Assembly: GCA_023409695.1 (NCBI GenBank)
Contig: JAEYQZ010000090.1
Span: 1 to 8,116 of the forward strand
Source: Methanobacteriota archaeon
GTDB taxonomy: Archaea > Methanobacteriota > Methanobacteria > Methanobacteriales > Methanobacteriaceae
Direction of reading: 5' to 3'
Length of the DNA: 8,116 nucleotides
The position numbers and the translations under genes are program-made. Below are positions 6,032-8,116 of this stretch, piece after piece (position 1 is the first letter of the stretch; each line of letters opens with the position of its first letter). The notes under the pieces are model-generated. The model saw only the letters and a list, made by a program, of their open reading frames with translations, was not told the DNA's origin and made no database searches.

Positions 6032-6125
6032 TAAATTTAATATTAAGTTTTATACCTAATATATTCAACCTAATCTATATATGCAGAAAAAATGATTTCA
6101 ATAGTAATTATTGTCCGCTGTTACC

Positions 6126-6389
6126 TCATAAAAAGTCATCAGCTAGCTTTTTTGTTTGCACATATTTCGAATTGACTTTTGCATTTTCTAATCCTTTTTG
6201 CAAATCAACACTTGAATCAAGGTGATTTGCGATTAGATCCAGTATTAAATTAAGATCATCTAGTTTTTCGTTAGAAGTATATTTGATAATAGCAAATAAT
6301 GACTTTAACCATGTTATATATTCTTCTGTGGTCTCAAGCTCTTTTATTAAGTCATTATCTGCCCATTTTCTCTGATTTTCATTACTCAT
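6126..6389 (-). CDS. Small acidic helical protein of unknown function
   Basis: An 87-residue protein that I do not recognise. It is soluble and charged, with no cysteine, no membrane segment and no signal peptide. The spacing of hydrophobic residues suggests three or so amphipathic helices: about 12-37 around EYITWLKSLFAIIKY, 40-58 around LDDLNLILDLIANHL, and 60-85. It begins at ATG 6387-6389 with GGTGG (6394-6398, minus strand) four bases upstream, a short spacing. It lies 73 bases downstream of the MFS-CBS transporter on the same strand, with no clear TATA box between them. It may therefore share that transcript and could be a cytoplasmic accessory protein. It could also be an independent small regulator. 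Coding status is supported by the length, ribosome site and helical pattern in an AT-rich region where stops are frequent. Confidence 0.7.
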   Translation of the reverse strand: MSNENQRKWADNDLIKELETTEEYITWLKSLFAIIKYTSNEKLDDLNLILDLIANHLDSSVDLQKGLENAKVNSKYVQTKKLADDFL

Positions 6390-6462
6390 ACTTCCACCAA
6401 CCAGTTTTTTATTTACAATTTATTTCTTAATTAAACCTACAAAGACTCCATAAGTTGTTTTT
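6390..6462 (-). other. Short spacer between the transporter and the small protein
   Basis: 73 AT-rich bases with a GGTGG ribosome site at 6394-6398 and no convincing promoter on the minus strand. There is a T-run on the plus strand (6405-6410), so no U-tract for minus-strand transcripts. Read-through from the transporter is the simplest reading. Confidence 0.4.
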
Positions 6463-8116
6463 TCATTTTTCTGATAATATTTTCATTAAATTGTTGTTTA
6501 CATCTCCTCTACTAATAATACCTGTGACTTTTCCATCCAGATCTAAAACTGGAAGTTTTTTAAAGTGATGCTGGGATAAAATTTGAATAGCTTTTTCAAG
6601 GGTATCCTCTTTTTTTAGGGTGTATATTTGTTTTTTATGCATTAATTTGTCAACTGTAGTATTGATTTTTTCTTTTAAGACTTCCTGTTCTGTTTCTCCT
6701 TCTTCCCTGACTATTCCATAAATGAAATCATGAACAGATCCTTCTTTTGGTGCAAGATATCTCATGATATCTCCATCACTAACTATTCCAGTTAGTTTAT
6801 TTTGATGGTCGACAACTGGAACTCCACCGATGTGATGCTTAGTTAATAATTTTAACAGTTCTTTAACTGTGGCGTCTGGTTTTACAGAAATTACATCTGA
6901 GATCATGAAGTCTTTTACTTTTAAAATAGTTTCTTTTGGCTTTTCTTCTACTATTTTAGATTTAACAGGTTGAATGTGGCGGCGATTTAGTGCTATTAAT
7001 ATTATGGCACCTATAACAAAGCAGCCTCCAACAAGGAATGGTGCATGTGGTGAATATATTTCTGCTAATATTCCTGCCATAAATGGGGCAATTGCTCCGC
7101 CTATCATACGCAGGAAACTAAATGCTGCTGAAGTTGTTGAAGCCTCAACAGGTGATGCATCCATAACTGCATTTGTAAATAGTCCATTACTATTTCCAAA
7201 TAGTAAACCTGAAATAATGATACATGCCGACATAATCCATATGTCAGATGTCCAGATGCCCATAACTAAAAGAAGGACTGTAAACATGCCCAATATTAAA
7301 TACAAAGGTTTGATTGTTCCAAAGCGGTTTTTAAGTTTAGGTGCCATGAAATAAGATGAAAGTCCAAGAAGAATACCCCATCCTAAAAATATTATTCCTA
7401 AACTGAGTGGGCTTAGTCCAAGTGCAAGTGGACTGTATGCGAGTAGAGTAAAGAAGCCGAAGTTGTAAAGGCAATTAGCAGTTCCTAGTGCTGCAATAGG
7501 GCGATGTTTCATTGCGCGGAATGGGTCACGCAGCGAAGTGCTTGATTTTGTACCGAGATCTTCTTTTATATTAGGTAGTTTAATAAGTAGTAAAGCAAAA
7601 ACAACAGCCATCATAACACCAATACCCATAAATGGATATCTCCATGAGAACTGCCCTAATACTCCTCCAATTAGAGGCCCTGCTGCAACTCCTATTCCAA
7701 CAGCAGCTTCATATAAAACGATTGACCTTGCTTTTGCAACTCCTGCAAGGGTGACCATGGCAGCAAGTCCGGTTGCAAAGAAAATAGAACTTCCTATCGC
7801 CCAAAGCCCACGTAGCCCAATAATTGTCCAGATATTGGTGGCAAACCCTGCAATAGCTGCAAATACACCAACAATAACAATACCTATAAGTAAAGACCTT
7901 TTAAGACCCAATCTTGTAGAAATAGCTCCAGTGATAAGCGCCCCTACGGCCATTACTAAATTATAACTACTGTAAAGTAAAGTAACTTCACTAGGACTTG
8001 CTGCTAATTGTTTGGACAGCGTCGGTAAAACCGGGCCTATAAGTCCCATACCCATTAAAGCAGCAATTATTGCAATAAAAAGTATCCATACTGATGAAGG
8101 TAAACCTCCATTTTTT
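6463..8116 (-). CDS. MFS efflux-type transporter fused to a C-terminal CBS-domain pair (5' end outside window)
   Basis: A major facilitator transporter with twelve predicted membrane helices and a cytoplasmic CBS pair. The frame stays open to the window edge. Residues encoded by 8056-8115 (NGGLPSSVWILF, then IAIIAAL) form the start of helix 1, so ATG 8053-8055 is internal and the true start lies outside. Numbering from that ATG: a motif A-like segment GAISTRLGLKR (43-53) lacks the usual Asp (Thr47 instead); a motif C-like GIGVAAGPLIGG (120-131) is typical of drug/H+ antiporters; the last helix ends near 356. After a lysine-rich linker (360-378), CBS 1 (380-435, GIVSDGDI) and CBS 2 (467-525, GIISRGDV) carry the Gly-hydrophobic-x-Ser-x-x-Asp pattern of adenine-nucleotide-binding CBS sites. 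It probably exports a small molecule in exchange for protons, with nucleotide-dependent gating (inference). CBS pairs are better known on channels and the glycine betaine and MgtE transporters than on MFS proteins. The substrate is unknown. It ends at TGA 6463-6465. Confidence 0.92.
   Translation of the reverse strand, partial: KNGGLPSSVWILFIAIIAALMGMGLIGPVLPTLSKQLAASPSEVTLLYSSYNLVMAVGALITGAISTRLGLKRSLLIGIVIVGVFAAIAGFATNIWTIIGLRGLWAIGSSIFFATGLAAMVTLAGVAKARSIVLYEAAVGIGVAAGPLIGGVLGQFSWRYPFMGIGVMMAVVFALLLIKLPNIKEDLGTKSSTSLRDPFRAMKHRPIAALGTANCLYNFGFFTLLAYSPLALGLSPLSLGIIFLGWGILLGLSSYFMAPKLKNRFGTIKPLYLILGMFTVLLLVMGIWTSDIWIMSACIIISGLLFGNSNGLFTNAVMDASPVEASTTSAAFSFLRMIGGAIAPFMAGILAEIYSPHAPFLVGGCFVIGAIILIALNRRHIQPVKSKIVEEKPKETILKVKDFMISDVISVKPDATVKELLKLLTKHHIGGVPVVDHQNKLTGIVSDGDIMRYLAPKEGSVHDFIYGIVREEGETEQEVLKEKINTTVDKLMHKKQIYTLKKEDTLEKAIQILSQHHFKKLPVLDLDGKVTGIISRGDVNNNLMKILSEK
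6481..6918 (-). other. CBS-domain pair region of the MFS fusion
   Basis: This encodes residues 380-525 of the transporter (numbered from the internal ATG 8055). Two repeats share the plan 'M..........T..EA...L..HH..LPV.D..GK.TGI.S.GD'. The two HH positions (407-408 and 496-497) and the two GD positions align between repeats, showing internal duplication. It forms a Bateman module expected to sense ATP, ADP, AMP or S-adenosyl compounds. Confidence 0.85.

Larger units (their letters stand above)
5695..6125. other. 431-base gene-free convergent spacer
   Basis: No open reading frame with a ribosome site is seen on either strand; the longest noticed, an ATG frame at 5817, stops after 14 codons. 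It holds the T-tract at 5719-5730. It also has three inverted repeats: TGAATTA-N8-TAATTCA (5771-5792), AATTCAATT at 5834-5842 against AATTGAATT at 5881-5889, and TACAT-N7-ATGTA near 5949-5965. There is an 8-base palindrome TGTTAACA at 5895-5902. A-runs at 6025-6031 and 6087-6092 would read as U-tracts for minus-strand genes. No tRNA, known RNA or degraded protein is recognised. Confidence 0.5.

Noticed and set aside
6974..7966. Plus-strand open frames at 6974-7354 and 7538-7966
   Set aside because: They run antisense to the transporter, have no family signature, and their low-complexity Ile/Pro/Ala/Thr content is typical of the reverse complement of membrane helices.
6463..8055. ATG 8055 as the start of the MFS transporter
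   Set aside because: It falls inside the first membrane helix. Hydrophobic in-frame codons continue upstream with no stop and no usable ATG, GTG or TTG to the window edge.

Overview
The window looks like part of an AT-rich methanogenic archaeal chromosome, most plausibly Methanobacterium or a close relative. This is inferred from several traits: short A/T intergenic stretches with archaeal TATA-like boxes and U-rich tracts instead of bacterial -35/-10 pairs; strong GGAGG-type ribosome sites; soluble multi-PAS histidine kinases of the type abundant in Methanobacteria; an aldo/keto reductase with a C-terminal two-cluster ferredoxin domain; and an Isf-like flavoprotein. No marker gene (rRNA, tRNA, methanogenesis gene) is present, so the assignment is tentative.

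Layout: (1) 1-645 (+) is the 3' part of a histidine kinase whose phospho-acceptor His lies just off the left edge. (2) 730-3072 (+) is a complete soluble kinase with four PAS domains, whose catalytic half is a clear paralogue of the first. (3) 3073-3258 is a short gene-free stretch. (4) 3259-3645 (-) is an HxlR-family repressor, divergent from (5) 3877-5037 (+), an aldo/keto reductase-ferredoxin fusion that appears to start at a CTG, and (6) 5155-5694 (+), a small FMN-dependent oxidoreductase with an Isf-like cysteine motif. The 231-base divergent region holds TATA-like boxes, a TTACC-N4-GGTAA inverted repeat, spaced TTACTT repeats and a possible structured leader. (7) 5695-6125 is a gene-free convergent spacer. 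(8) 6126-6389 (-) encodes a small unknown acidic helical protein, downstream of (9) 6463-8116 (-), a 12-TM major facilitator transporter fused to a C-terminal CBS-domain pair, whose 5' end runs off the right edge.

Working model: the left part is a sensory module, two sister kinases that share an output core but differ in sensing, with no receiver domain in view. The middle is a compact redox or electrophile-response cassette, in which a thiol-containing HxlR regulator may control two oxidoreductases that could exchange electrons through Fe-S and flavin centres. The right part is an efflux-type transporter that may be gated by adenine nucleotides through its CBS domains, with a small partner protein downstream. 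The links within the middle cassette rest on gene arrangement and family knowledge and are not shown directly by the sequence. No mobile element, CRISPR array or stable RNA gene was seen.
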